A stretch of DNA of 64,000 nt from Cristatella mucedo (GCA_009760855.2 WPIO01000138.1:248001-312000); one strand, 5' to 3'. Shown: positions 11,196-23,118, counted from the stretch's first letter. The notes: generated by a model not told the origin, from the sequence alone. Made by a program: numbers and translations.

Positions 11196-13230
11196 GGTTT
11201 TCGGCAGGCTGCTACTCCACAGCCTAAATCCACCCTTGTTTATATTCCGTGCTTTAATTATCGATTTATAAGTCTTTAAGAGATGTCTTCAGATTATTAA
11301 GCTCCTCTATAATCATTCTTCCATTTCATACCCCGAGTTATGCTGAGTCGATTTTCTTTCTCAATAAAGCATTATCTTCACTTTACCATATATATATATA
11401 TATATATATATCTCGGTGACAGTAGTTATACGTCCATCAACATAGAGGGACACGACCTACTCGTCATCAGGAAATGTCCTGGTCGGTTAAATTTACTCAA
11501 GTCCTCCGGGAGGGAAAAACTTCCTACAAGCAATCTTGGAGCTCGTTAATATGTAAACTTGTAAAAAGAAAGATCTCAATCCTTGGCAAATATCTATTTT
11601 GAAACACTGAAGATTGAGAATTTACGATAAGGCCTAACCAAAACTTTACTTTAGCATGAATAATACATTTTTCAGTTTTAAACATGCACTTGCTGTATAA
11701 TTCAAATGAAAATTTGAAGCTTGCAGATATCTAAAAGACTGCACTATCAATAAACAATGTTGTGATGAATTAATTAGCCCTAAATTTATTGAGCAAGCAT
11801 GTATTCTTGCTTCAAAGTTGTTGGTTCGATATATGTTAACTAAAATAGCAGCCTCATTTTAGTGGCTATGAAAATGCCGGCACGGCTATCCAGGCCACTT
11901 GGCGAATGCAATAAAGAATTGCCCATCTAGGGCTTCAAAGCCGTATCCTATTTAGTGAATAGCCACCACCTCAATTCCCGGAGCTAAAACGAAGCCGTTA
12001 TCTTATTTTTGGTTTACCTCGATACAGTTTCTAACATTGTATCAAGTTAGAATCAGTGAAGCCCATTTTGCATATTTTTCACACCTACATTTTGTCTAGA
12101 TAGAGACTTGGTTCTTCTAGAAGTGCTGTAGAAATAAATAAATGTTGGTATTATTTTTTGCAATTGACGAGATGTGCCTTTACGGGCTTAGCAGTTTTAC
12201 GATGAACATGCAGTAGTGTGTGATAGTGAGAGCCTGTGTGCGTGTGTGTGCTTGTTGGTGTGTGTGTGTGCCTGTCCTAATGAATACATTAAATGTATTT
12301 GAAAAACTAAATATGACCTAGGCTCTCTAGACAAACCGTTTCTGTTTCCATGGTTTGGCAAGGTAGTTCGTAATTTCAAAGATTTGTTAGTATAAATTTT
12401 TGTTGGCAATGAAGCTTCCGCGTCTTTATAATTCGCTCACCTATTAAGAACTTATTCTAGAAGTTCTCACAGCTGCCTTCTTTTTACTATGAAGAATCTC
12501 TTTCGCAGAGACGTCAGCTTTAGGAGTTAAAAGCATTGCGATGTTATAAATTTGGTCAAGTAAATATATTGCAAAAGAATTACTTCCGGAAATGTATGAG
12601 AGTTTGTGAATTGCAGAAAACTAAAGTTTGCAAACATGGTTTTCCTTGAAAAAACTAAATAATTGCTCAAACAATCGGGAATCACACAAACGATTGTTAC
12701 TGCCACCATCGGATCAAGGCTACAGTTTTCTGGAATATCTCAATTAGGATGGTGTTGTTGCTCAATTTGTCTGAATTTATCTTTTTTGTGATAACCGGTT
12801 TCAAGCAGTATAAGCTATTTAAAGTGCAACCACACGTTATCTCTTTTATGTTTTGACGATACAATGATCTATGCATGAGCAGCCGAGGTAAGAAACGAAA
12901 TTTCTTACTTTTTCTTCAGTTCGTCATTTACGCCAATGAGTACCCTTGGTTTTGCACACCAGAAAATCTGGACCTGACTTTCTCGGAATTCTATGAATAT
13001 TACGTGTCTGAAAAGTGATCCTCAAATAGGGCTACCTTTGTATACCATATTCATGGTTACCGACTCAATCCCATGCAGGTATCTATTTACGTACATGAAG
13101 GTATACTGAATTGATCGGAAAAAATTTGAGAGTTCCCTCTGGAGATTGATACCGAGCTTGCGAAAGTTGTTCAATCAGCCTTTTGAGCCTCTTTAGAATT
13201 AAATCTTTTTGCCCATGCTAGACGAGCCTC
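11196..13230. other. Intergenic DNA with small simple repeats
   Basis: It contains (AT)n at about 11388-11411 and GT-rich DNA at about 12233-12274. At about 11905-11960 is a possible SINE-C 3' end (caataaagaattgcccat, like 51285-51305). No gene was recognised; the short frames around 12197-12709 have no family match. Confidence 0.5.
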
Positions 13231-13251
13231 CGAACCGGTGGCCCTGAAGGC

Positions 13252-13676
13252 CCCTGCGTAGCCGTGGTAGGCAAACTTTTCGTACTACTAGGGCCATTTC
13301 AGGAGGTCAAGAAGGCCCACTAGGCCAGAAGAAACCACGCCCACTCCGTCGACTTGGGTGAGTGGGTGTGGCCAGACGAATAAACCAACAGTCGCAACAG
13401 ATTCACGGACGCCCGCGGCAATTATAGGGGTAGGCATTTAGCACTCCTCCCCAGTCAGTCGCTTCTGTTTCTTGCAAGTGCGTAGCATCATTCTAAAGAT
13501 AAACACTGGCTTTAGCTCCAGCTAGAGGTGCAACTAGGTTAATTAAGGAGAAGAAAATCGCGACAATTCAATTAGGCCGATCGAACAATAAGTAATTAGG
13601 GGCATTAGGCCGAACTGAAATTCCTTAATAGGCCACATCTAGCATAAAGACTGGAGTCTGTGGACCTCTGCTCTAC
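13252..13676. mobile_element. Possible non-autonomous hAT-like element
   Basis: The left end (ggtaggcaaacttttcgta, near 13268) followed by actagggccatttcagg resembles the 5' end of many hAT elements. The right end has ggccacatctagcat and gtctgtggacctctgctcta. Both boundaries carry GTAGCCGT in inverted orientation. No transposase frame is present and an 8-bp target duplication was not established. This is a resemblance only. Confidence 0.3.
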
Positions 13677-13699
13677 GGCTACCTTTCAGTGCTTTGTAT

Positions 13700-15018
13700 T
13701 AAATAATTTAATGCGTACTAAATCCTTAAACCCATCCCCGGAAGTAATCTAGACTTTCACTTATTTGCATACGAGACACAGCTGTACCTATGTTTTGATC
13801 CCTGCTAGCCTTTCAGCTTAGCAGACTCTCTCAACTCCCTTGCTGCACGTATTTCCGACATCCGCACTTGGATAACTTTCTTTCTTGCTACGGTTCTTAT
13901 ATTGAACTACGATAACAATAACTTACTAGTTATGTGCAAAGCTAGTGAAACCCCGAATATGGAAATCAAAACACTCAAATTTGGCTACGCCAGCTAGATC
14001 CATATATAGATATACGCTACATGCTATATCTCCGGTGCCATGTGTAAAAACCTTGTGCTTCCTTTTCCGTAAAGACCTCTCTGTAGATGATCACATCCAC
14101 TACACAATCAAATCTGCCTATTTTTAGTTACATAATATTGCAGAAATTTGGGCTTCCGTAGACAGGGACACTAGTCCAGGAGGTAAGGTGCTTGCTCTTC
14201 CCGACCGAGGTCTTGAGTTTGAATCCTGCATTTTAAGCGATCCTTTACTGCCAAATGCAAGGGTGGTGATCACTGATATGGTGCTTCTGCCGCTATACAG
14301 ATGAGGCTGTTGAATCAACTAAGATTTCTTTTCCATCCAAATTGGCCCCTACATACGCGCCATCCTGTCTGTACGCCTGCAGCTCACTGCTTTTAGGTCT
14401 ACCGGCATATTCAATCAGGTCTTATAGTTAGTGCGAAACTCTGCAGCCAAGCTATCTATCGTGAACGTCTCTTGTTCATGTTTTCTCACTTCTCGTCGAC
14501 CTGCACTAGCTGTCTATAAGAAATTGCATCGACCTCTAAGTGTTGTCACTCACTTTTAGTTCCTTTCACTCTCTGGCTCGAACTTATCTATCAGATCTAC
14601 TCCCTAGTCAGGGTAGGCGTAGTATTGTCTGCTTTTCTGACTCAATTCGTATAGCGGTACCTCTAACTAAACTTGCATCCCTTTCGCACGTGCCTTCAGT
14701 TTGTATAATCCTAAATTCTGGAGCTAACTTTGGACCGACCTCAGGACATCCCCCGAGTTGAGGACATTTAAAAAGAAACTAAATTGCATATATTAATTAT
14801 GGAATTAAGTGGACCCTTACGAATCTTCCTTTTGTGCTTAGTTTTGCTGACCCTGTGCATGCTCTTACTAGCAAAACTATGCAAATTTACACTGTCTGTG
14901 TTTTACCACTATCTTAACGCTCATCCTTCCTTTACGGCATATGGAAAGTTGCTTTGAAAGAGATAGTCCCCTGAATGTACTATACAAACTTGTATTATAA
15001 ATTATTATTATTGTTGTT
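13700..15018 (+). mobile_element. LINE-A relic interrupted by SINE-A
   Basis: In order it shows FAYDTQLYLCFDP (decayed RT catalytic YADDTQLYL box, near 13770), ISDIRTWI (13853), DDHIHYTIKSAYF (to 14127), the SINE insertion, and then the C-terminus with LPAYSIRS, SFHSLARTYLSDLL (14560) and a LINE-A 3' UTR. It ends with TTATTATTATTG near 15005. Frameshifts and stops are frequent. Confidence 0.75.
14158..14322 (+). mobile_element. SINE-A nested in LINE-A
   Basis: A tRNA-like head with a B-box-like agtttgaatcctg is followed by the body word ggtggtgat and the tail cgctatacagatgaggctgt..gaatcaacta. It splits the LINE-A ORF between SAYF and the following conserved part, so it inserted after the LINE. 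Confidence 0.7.
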
Positions 15019-15499
15019 ATAGCGGTCACTGTGAAAGGGCTGCGGTGCTTTTGAGAGTAGTTTAGTGGCTCCGTAAATATACAGTACTGCTTTTTGGCTT
15101 CAATACGGTCTCATTCTAGAGTAACCGGTAACGAGGCGGATGAATGGCCGACGGCCTGAGGCGAATTGCTAGGCAGGCGATACCCGTAGGTCGTCGCTCT
15201 TTAGCAGCGCACAGAGCTGCTTAAAAAGGCTAAAATTGCAGGATGCAATAAATATGATTTTAGAAAAGTTACCCAGTACCACTAAGAGACCAAATTTCAA
15301 AGAGAGATTCGAAGAGGCCGCGCACAAAATGCTACTTTACCACCCATCTACACCTGGCAGCACTCACTGAAGTCCGACTTAAGAAGAAGCCCTGATAGAC
15401 AAGCCTAGCTGCGGAGTTTTGCACCAGCTGTAATCACCTGATTGCATATGCCGGTAGGCAGAAGAAGCCCTGACAAAACGCACATTTCCGTCTTAAAAA
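15019..15499 (-). mobile_element. Short sequence with a LINE-A minus-strand fragment
   Basis: Bases about 15330-15490 read on the minus strand give LPAYAIR*LQLVQNSAA-like residues in shifting frames, as in LINE-A just before the last domain. The remaining 300 bp upstream show nothing else. The call is tentative because the match is short and broken. Confidence 0.35.
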
Positions 15500-16696
15500 A
15501 AGGATTATACCTCACTTTGTGGATGTTCGATCTGAATGTTCTAACAGAAGGAGCGAGGGCGGAAGAGTGTCTGGAAGCCGTCTGCAAATGTACCGTTCTC
15601 CCGTTTGTAGAGCCCGAGGAAGCACGACGAAGGTTACCTGCCCGGCGGCCTCGCTCAAACGAATCGAGGGAAAAAAGGGTAAAATGCCCCCTCTCCGGCG
15701 AAAGAGCTCAAAGCTGCTGGCTGAATGCGCGTCGACCGGATAGGTTTATTGGCCTCTCGAAGCATTGCTTTCGCCATTCAGGGAGAGCCCGAAGCTCCGC
15801 GTGCAGCAGATGGCACGCCGCCCGGAAGCCTCTTCAGAACCAGCGTCATAGAAACGGAGAAGCGCCTCAATAAGGAGCGGCCCGGAAGAGCGCTTCAGAG
15901 GTATGCTGCCCCGCAACCCTCGTTAGATCTGTCTGCGTAGAATCGTCTCATCCGCGAGTCTAGGAACTTGAAGGCTACCTTAAAAACTTAGCCGGACTTC
16001 TTGAAAACCGACCCACGAATCCACCACGCTAACTTTATTTTTGTACTTAGTCGGCGGTTCGCCGGTAAATTCTCGCAGGAGATATGCCTCGACTCGGAGC
16101 CGAAGGCGCTCCGCCCGACAAGCCTCTGCAATACCTCTGTAAGCCTGGTAGCCTCACTCAGTAAGCCTGCTATCCACCTGAAATGGCTATCGGGTCTCTA
16201 AGAGATATCAGCGTGCATGGTTGGCAAAAGGTGCAGCTTAGGCAGCTGTGATATTCGCACGGGTAGCCGCGCCCCGCAGTGGCCCCCGTGAGGCTTGGCT
16301 TGCGGATAGTGAAAGGGGGGGATACACCTCCGCCCCTTCGGCCTTTGCCCTGGCTAGAAATCCGTAGGATTTATGGATGGGAGCATGCCGCAATTACTTG
16401 GGTATCGCGCATTCACAAAGCGTGAATTGTGAGCTGCGAGGCTAGTCGCGGACACGACGTACCAAACGTATAAGTCACTACCGATAGCTCGCCGACTGAT
16501 CAGAGCTACGCAACCAGCTCTGAAGTCGTGGCCAAAAAGGCACCTCTAGCAATAGCTCAGAGGCTGTATAAGCGGTCGAGTTCGAGATTTCTCGCGGCCA
16601 CATCAGGACACATCGAGTCAGAAACTCGAAGGCTCACGCAAAAAACTCGATAAACGGCCTCGAGACAGCTGTTGCAATATTTTCTTCTTTCACCAG
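15500..16696 (+). promoter_or_regulatory. CpG-rich 5' region of the CCDC51 gene
   Basis: CpG density rises sharply here compared with the flanking AT-rich DNA and the region ends just before the first CCDC51 coding exon. A pyrimidine tract followed by CACCAG at 16683-16696 is a good splice acceptor, so a non-coding first exon and the promoter probably lie in this stretch. Several overlapping frames (15442-15940) are expected from the high GC content and none matches a family. No TATA box was identified. Confidence 0.45.
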
Positions 16697-16707
16697 CATT
16701 CCCCTTA

Positions 16708-16893
16708 ATGGCCCTGCACTGCTGCCGTCGTCAGTGTTGCCGAGTTCTCGGTTATCGGCGGCTAGTAGCTTCATATTCCGATCACGCACAAGTAGGACCG
16801 TCGCTCAGCAAGAGTTTGAGCAAATGGCTTCAGTATTCCGAAGACATGCTCGGTCTGACAGAAGTGAAGCAGGCACAGGATAAAGTAATGAAG
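16708..16893 (+). CDS. CCDC51: CCDC51 (MITOK) homologue, coding exon 1
   Basis: This exon encodes residues 1-62 of a homologue of CCDC51/MITOK, the inner-mitochondrial-membrane protein reported as the pore subunit of a mitochondrial ATP-sensitive K+ channel (partner ABCB8/MITOSUR). ATG 16708 is the first ATG after an in-frame stop at 16651. The N-terminus is Arg/Cys-rich and free of acidic residues until about position 25, as expected of a mitochondrial presequence. Residues about 40-62 (WLQYSEDMLGLTEVKQAQDK) match the conserved vertebrate segment of the YEEFVGLNEVREAQGKV type. The exon ends AAG|GCAAGT, a non-canonical GC donor. Using it keeps the spacing to the conserved YLEL motif at 44 residues, the same as I recall for the human protein. 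The GT donor three codons earlier would delete VMK. A strong acceptor at 16696 suggests an upstream non-coding exon. Confidence 0.85.
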
Positions 16894-17214
16894 GCAAGTG
16901 TGGGTCTCGACTGGCTGTGCCTCATTGCTGCCCTCCTTTGATGATACTTTACGTTCTTGCGTTAGGAGCGATGAGGCGTAAAACTGCATGATGTGTGTCT
17001 CGTAATAGGCGGATCGCCCGTCATCGCAACATGTCATCATTAGTAGTCGACGGCGTGCTTGGCGAAGCGCTTCGCGAAGGGACGATAGGAAGTTCGTAGG
17101 AAGTTTGACGATGGTGTAAGATGGTAGTAGATATGTTATTCAGAAGGCGCGCTCAGACTTGTGCTGTGGCGGCACTGGGGTCCTTAAACAGCCCTGCGGA
17201 CTCAATTTTCTGAG

Positions 17215-17379
17215 CCGTGATGGCACACTAGATAAGGTGGTTGCTTTCACGACCTCGGTCCTGAGGTCGTGGGTTCAATTCCTGCGGTAGGCGATCCTGT
17301 ATCGCATCTGCAAGCGGTGGTGATAGCCGTAAAGGCTCTTCTGTCACTATACAAAAAGAGGCTGTTTAATCAGCTAGGA
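17215..17379 (+). mobile_element. SINE-A, well preserved
   Basis: A tRNA-derived SINE. The A box is tggcacactag (17221-17231) and the B box ggttcaattcc (17272-17282). The body has gcaagcggtggtgatagccg and the tail ctatacaaaaagaggctgtttaatcagctagg is followed by AT-rich DNA. An internal pol III promoter is predicted from the boxes. Confidence 0.85.
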
Positions 17380-17794
17380 TTTATTTATTCATTTTATTTA
17401 CTTATTCTCCGGCTAGCCGCTCACACTGGCGTAACTAAATAAGTAATAGTAGGGTATGCATCATAATGGTTGTACGGATCATAGTATTTGAAAAAATCAC
17501 GAAACTAATAGCCTTTAGGATCATCACGTAGAGACAAACAGGTGGGCTAGTTCAGAAATGATATAGGCAAGCAGTTCCAGGCTGCTGCTTCCTCTGGCGA
17601 AGCTTCCGGCGCCACAGCAAGCACCCGTAGCAGGAGAGAATACCAATGGTCGGAGCAAGCATCCCTGGGTGGAGCGTCAATGTGCAGAGTGTTTTCGGCC
17701 TACCGCTTATGACCTTTCTTCGCTACTTTTTACCAAATTTCTGCAGAGCATACCTAATTAATATTTCAAAATAAGTAAAATAATGAGTGAATAT

Positions 17795-17960
17795 GGACTA
17801 ATTCAGCAGCCTTAACTGATATAGCTGCAGAAAATTCTTACTGGCTTTTATCCTGCGTTCAGCAGACAAAAAATTGGCTGCTTCGGGACTCAAACCAACG
17901 TATTGGGCCATGACTTGCCAGCACCAGAGCGAAAAAATCAGTTAAGATGACCACATAAGC
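17795..17960 (-). mobile_element. SINE-A, degenerate
   Basis: The reverse complement shows a tail-like agctatatcagttaaggctgc, then a B-box-like ggtttgagtcc (about 17887-17897). The A box is not clear. Confidence 0.45.
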
Positions 17961-18107
17961 TCCGAAGTCAAGTCTGGGTACTTTCAGCATTGTAACATTG
18001 CAGATATTCGGACTTGCTTTAACCACAGATACCACAGCCAAGCTGATTGGTGTATTGCACCGGCAAGACTTCTGTAAAAATAATTATTAAGATAGGAAGT
18101 TTTTTGG

Positions 18108-18235
18108 AGAGCACCCTGAGAGGACTGAATCTTTATTCAGGCACTTTGCTGCTTGCTGCAAGAGAGCCAAGAGTTCACGACAAGCATGGTGTCCTGCTTG
18201 AGCAAGCATATAACAACAGACGAAGACACTCGGGG
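18108..18235 (-). mobile_element. SINE-B, degenerate
   Basis: The + strand gives caccctgagaggactgaatc then tttattcaggcac, the reverse complement of the SINE-B/LINE-A 3' hairpin. A decayed tRNA-like part follows (agttcacgac). Confidence 0.5.
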
Positions 18236-18769
18236 CTGCAGGTTAGTAGGCTTCTCGGTTAGTGACATGTAATGAGTCGTGCACAGATAAATGCTCGAAC
18301 AACACAGAAAAAACGGCATGTGACTGTGGCTTTATTTACAAAATCATCGCACTTGCTCCCAGGTACAATGTTCACTGGTTTTCAAAGCATTTGTTTGGAA
18401 AGATAAATTCACTTGGATGTAGCAATGGTTGCCAGCCTTGGGCAGCTTATAGCTTCTTTTATGAATGTCGCCAAATTAGAAGATGGCATGATGTCATTTG
18501 ATAGTGACTTCCCTGTCCTGGAAACATAACAACTGACGATTAGGTCTTACAGAGATTGGTGTTCGATTAGGCGACACCAATTGACCAGAGTCAATAGAAC
18601 AGGCTGTGCAATAGAGGCCTAGTATGGAGCTAAGCCAAATAGTTAGGCCTGACCAAAAGAATGGAGTGACCTAGCGGTGAGTGACAGATTCTTGAATTCG
18701 ATAGGCTGATTGATCAACAGCCAGTTAAGATTGGTGAGCAGTAGGTGAGCAGTGAGCTGTGCTTACCTA

Positions 18770-18935
18770 CTGTCATTAGTCCATTTTGTGCTTGTGCATG
18801 CTGAAATTATACATGTTGTCTGTAACCAACTGACTATGCTTCTTCTTTAGCATAAAGATCTGTAAATGCCTGGGAAGAGATTTAGTTCTTTTTAGGGCAT
18901 TACACAAATGTTCTGCTGTTGTTAATATTATTGCG
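18770..18935 (+). mobile_element. LINE-A 3' end fragment
   Basis: It shows gtgcttgtgcatgctga, tgtctgtaaccaac, then tgtaaatgcctgggaagagat, ttagttctttttagggcatt and a TTAATATTATT tail, the order of the LINE-A 3' UTR and hairpin. Confidence 0.65.
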
Positions 18936-19363
18936 ACTAACAGTAATAGCATAAGAGTGCCTCGGAAGTTTTGTGTGCGTTTAAGGGCTGCCGGGCATAC
19001 AGGCTTGCTAAAGCAAAATTCATTCATGCCACAACAATTAACATATTAAATCTCATAATTACAATTGATCATCGATTTTGTTTTGCAATTTTTAGTTTGC
19101 TGAAGCTTTGACAGCATTTGCTCGACTCAGTCTCTGTGCCATTCATCTACAAAAAGAGCAGTTGCTGTCCAAAATGAGCATAAATAGAGACCTCAAAAGC
19201 AGGAAGGAGGAAATATAAATTCTATGCTTGCATATTTAGATTTGTGCTGCATTTGAGGCAATTGCTGGCTCTATGGAATTATCTGTATTGCACACTGCTG
19301 CTGAAATTCCCTCGGCAAGTACGGTGGCTACTTGGTTACCGCCTATGTCATGTTTTCTTGCAG

Positions 19364-19437
19364 GCAGAAACACAATTCCTGGGCATGCAGGCCGAGCGCA
19401 GGACCAAGCAGCAGGATCTGGCAACCATCCGCACAAG
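19364..19437 (+). CDS. CCDC51: CCDC51 (MITOK) homologue, coding exon 2
   Basis: A 74-nt exon encoding residues 63-86 plus two bases of codon 87. Acceptor TTTTCTTGCAG and donor AAG|GTATGA are both canonical. The peptide (AETQFLGMQAERRTKQQDLA...) is highly charged with heptad-like spacing and corresponds to the start of the matrix-side coiled coil of CCDC51. The exon is too short to be convincing alone; its frame continuity with both neighbours and the exact conserved length between the KV and YLEL motifs support it. Confidence 0.85.
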
Positions 19438-20339
19438 GTATGACACCTTGTCATATTCTTGGTCATAGTTATAGTAATTTGTTGGTGTGTATTCTGCACA
19501 AGGTTTGTTGGTGTATTTCTTACATAAAAGACAGTGATTCATTTTCTTCATTGGCTGGCTTGAGCTTGTCCGAAAAAACTAATGGCTGAATGTTCGTGCC
19601 ATATGGAATAGGTTGTTCGTCCTTGTTATCAGTGCATACGCACATGTGTGCATTCGCAACCACTTACTGTAATAACACTTACCTTGCTAACCCTCCCGTG
19701 ATGCAGCGATCTTACATGGGCACGTGACTTGTCTTGATAGAGCTAGGCAGCACTTTTAAACCCATGTTGGGAGCAGTAGCAAGGGTAGTGTCTGCGCAAC
19801 GTTCTAGATAGAGCATCAGTCTGGGCAACGAAAGACTGCAGGCTCTACCTCGGCCGGAGGCGAAATCCTTTTGTCTGCTTTTAGCCATTGCCCAAACCTT
19901 TGGATTCGTTATACTTCAATGTACGATGTTCAAGATTGTAATTCATTTGCTTAATGGAGCCAATTAAAACTATTTCTCGGGAGTTCGGTTGAAATGCTTC
20001 CTACCTATGTTGACAGTGTTTCAGACAGATGTATGCCTCTGTAAAATCTGCGGCTTCTGCATCCTTACAGTCTTAACCTGCATCATACTTAAAAAAATCG
20101 TTTTTTCGGCTTCCAAGCCTGACCTGGTTACTGTAATTAAGGCTAGCTAATATGTTCGTCGCCGGCATCTTGGCTCAACTCCTCTTTTGTAGTCACAAGT
20201 GGAGAGCGTTAGCCGGACATTAGCTGTGGTTATTCTCCAGCTGTTCAAATTAGTTCTTCACGAGTGGTCAAATTAATTGTTCCCCAGCTGTTCAAATTGA
20301 CCCACACTCACTAAGCCTGAGTTGAATTCCGACTTCTTA

Positions 20340-21626
20340 CTAGCTTTCAGACAGTCTATCCTCTTGCTTTTTGTTCAGTGTTCTCGAAAAGATCATTGAT
20401 AGTAACCTCGTGGTCTCACGTGGAAAAGAGTAGCTTGTCTTGCAAGGTTCAGTCTGGCTTTTTTAAGTGCAACCATTCAGATGTAACCGATCTTCGCTTA
20501 GTTAACGATATCCTCAGTATTAATAGTGATGCAAGTGTCACTGCATTGGTCTTTCTTCACTATTTGGCATCATTCGACACAATCCACCATCTGATCCTCT
20601 GAAAGAAATTGCAAAGGAAAGTTGTCCTAATGGATCAGACTCTGCTAACTTTGACTCATTCCTTGCCAACCCAGTATGCCTTGTGCCTTGTCAGGTTTCA
20701 TGTAGTTGTTCTTTTGTTTGCAGTGTTCAACTAGGGTGGTCTTTTTCGGTTCTCGGTCATCCATACCATATCTCTCGAACAGGATATAATGTGTTTGACA
20801 TCGGCTTGCACATGTGCCCTCCCTGCCTGCAGCACTCCCTTGGAGTCGGCTGCTTGGATGTCGGCCAATTTTCGTAAGATCAAGAGGATGAAACTGAACT
20901 TACTCACATATTCCCCTCAAAACGCATAGCCGGCATTCTGGACTTAGCACTTCATATCCCTGCTTGCTGGCCTACCGGCATGTGCAATCTGGCGATTCCA
21001 GCTGTTCAAAACTCCGCAGCTTGGCTTGTGTGTCGTGAGCGGCGCAGTTGTCACATCATGCCACTTCTCGCCGACCTGCACTGGCTACCAGTCAAGCAAC
21101 GGATCGACTTCAAGGTTTTGTCGCTCACTTTTAGGTCACTTCATTCTTTGGCTCCAGCCTATCTCTCATATATACTCCCCCATCAGGCCAAGCATCGTAC
21201 CACCTGCTTTTCGGAATCCAACAGTCTACCAATACCTCGTACAAACCTCAAATCCTTTGGAGACCGTGTATTTAGTTCATATGGTCCCAAAGCCTGGAAC
21301 TCCCTCCCGACTTGCATCAGAACATTCCCTGACTTAACTGCATTTAAAAAGAACTTGAAAACATGCCCATGTAGGACAGCATTTAGCAAGTCCCTGTGAT
21401 TCGTCCTTCATGCACTTTTGCGTGCTGACACTGTGCATGCTGCCAGTAACCACACTTGCATGCTGACCCTGTGCATGTCACCCCTAACCACGTTATTCGT
21501 TCGGTATATCAAGCATGATATTACTCACCATTCAATCGTGTTTCCAGTTACAGTAAATGTAAAGCGCCTAGAAAGAGACTGAGTTCTCTGAGGGCGCTTT
21601 ATCAAGTGCATTATTGTTATTATTAT
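20340..21626 (+). mobile_element. LINE-A (L2/CR1-like) 3' half
   Basis: The RT region shows a decayed VLEKI start near 20370, YLASFDTIHHLIL (LDLSAAFDTIDH-type RT motif) at about 20560-20600, then LLADLHWLPVKQRIDFKVL, SLAPAYLSYILPHQAKHRTT and KAWNSLPTCIRTFPDLTAFK (20980-21399, an open 139-codon frame). The 3' UTR ends with the hairpin at about 21562-21602 and a TTATTGTTATTATTAT tail. The 3' part is close in sequence to the copy at 62150, so both are relatively young. Confidence 0.85.
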
Positions 21627-22035
21627 ATCAGATGCATCTGTGAGACCGTCTTATCATGCTTACCATAAGTGTGTCCTTTGACTTAGATAAATGTATATAG
21701 AAGCGCCACTTCTACCATAGGTGATTATATTTTGCTCACCTCCATTCTCTCAGTCATTGTCTCTCTCATGCTCTGGCTCTCATTGCCATCTCTCTGTCTC
21801 TCTTTCTCAACTGCAACAGGGCTCCGCATTTCTTAGTTCTTGCTTAACTCGCTGAATGACTGTAGCAGTATTTGCCTCTTCTTTATCCTTAAAGTTTCTT
21901 CTACGATAATTTAGCTATGCAGCTCTTTCGTAGATATTGGTGCTTTAGCTCTGCACATCTTGCCTATTCAATTTTCTTTGTCTTTCTGAAGTTACTTTGT
22001 TTTTCTTTTTCTTAGAACCGAAGTGCTTTTCCTCC

Positions 22036-22074
22036 AATGTCATATATCAATGTCATATATCAATGTCATATATC
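22036..22074. repeat. Three perfect copies of a 13-bp unit
   Basis: AATGTCATATATC is repeated three times head to tail within CCDC51 intron 2. Confidence 0.95.
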
Positions 22075-22745
22075 ATACTTACCCGCATCCGACGATGCTA
22101 GCCCTGATGATAATAGTAATGGTATCGATAATGTATCTTGTATAACAACCGAAGATCACTATTTTTCTTCTGGGCACCGGACGTATGCTGGCAAGGAAAA
22201 ATATTCGACGATTAGTGATTGCAACATGTACAAATCAGTACTTGCAGGAGAATTCACATGGACAGTCACGTGGACAAATGCTGTGAGAAGCAGGCAGGTG
22301 TTTGGCTTAGTTTTGAATCTCTTGAAGTCAGGGGTGTCGTGATATCAATCACTAGCTACCTTCGGGCTTTGTGCGCAAAGGTTCTTTAAGCACAGACTCC
22401 AAAGGACTTGAGGTTGGCTGGGTACTGAGCTAAGTGCCCGAGCGAGTGGATAGAGTGTGGGAGGAGGTTGGAACCCTGGGGAGAAAGTATTTCAGGTGGG
22501 TTAGTGGGAGTAGAGAGAATGAACAGGCCTAATGTGTCTGGGGACCTCGAAGTCGAAGCGTTGCTTGATGGAGTAACTGGCGCCTATTGGAAAGAGGTTA
22601 TGTAATGTGGCATGACTACGAAGTTGGTTTCATCGTAATTCTGTTTTAGAAAGTTTACTGACATCCAAATGTGAATGTCGGCATTGCTAGCTGCAGGGAA
22701 GTTAAGAAAAAGAGAGTTTCATGTGTTGAAAAGCAGGGAGGGATC

Positions 22746-22896
22746 AAATTCATTTGTTTATTGCCCTAAGAGACTGTAATCTCTATCCGGACACTTCAAA
22801 AATGCCACGGAGCTCGAGCCCACCACCTCGGCCATTAAATACATTTATCTTGACATCGATCGGGGTGAGTATCTTAGCCACTGGGCAATTGGGCCG
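22746..22896 (-). mobile_element. SINE-B, left member of inverted pair
   Basis: The + strand runs attgccctaagagactgtaa, tctctatccggacacttc, the B-box complement gctcgagccc, then the A-box side (agccactgggcaattggg). This is the whole SINE-B in reverse. Confidence 0.7.
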
Positions 22897-22962
22897 CACA
22901 AAAATTCACCTGCTGCTAATAGTCTGTAGGCAAGAAACACAATCGTCGGCCTATCACGACCG

Positions 22963-23118
22963 GACTTACTAGCTTTGCCCCAGTGATCAAGGTGCTGGCC
23001 CTGACCAGTGACAAGGTGGATATATTTGATAACCGAGGTCGTGGGCTCGAGCCCCGCGACATATGAAGGGCCTGAATAGAGATTAAGTTCTCGTAGGATG
23101 CTATACAAATGAACTATA
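22963..23118 (+). mobile_element. SINE-B, right member of inverted pair
   Basis: The head (ccagtgatcaaggtgctggc) is followed by gaccgaggtcgtgggctcg-type B-box DNA (ccgaggtcgtgggctcgag), then ggcctgaatagagattaagt, tctcgtaggatgctat and an acaaatgaactatat tail. It lies about 65 bp from the minus-strand copy in the same intron. Confidence 0.75.

Larger units (their letters stand above)
16894..19363 (+). other. CCDC51 intron 1 (GC-AG)
   Basis: A 2.5-kb phase-0 intron starting GCAAGTG and ending TTTTCTTGCAG. It holds two SINE-A copies, one SINE-B remnant and a LINE-A 3' end, listed separately. The remainder shows nothing recognisable. Confidence 0.75.

Noticed and set aside
15442-15940. Three overlapping + frames of 70-143 codons
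   Set aside because: High GC/CpG opens many frames; none has a domain or codon signal better than the others.
16230-16420. Possible 5S rRNA or snRNA-like segment (tatggatgggagcatgccg)
   Set aside because: Only about 10 bases match the 5S internal region. The rest of the 5S sequence and box spacing is absent, and no snRNA consensus fits.
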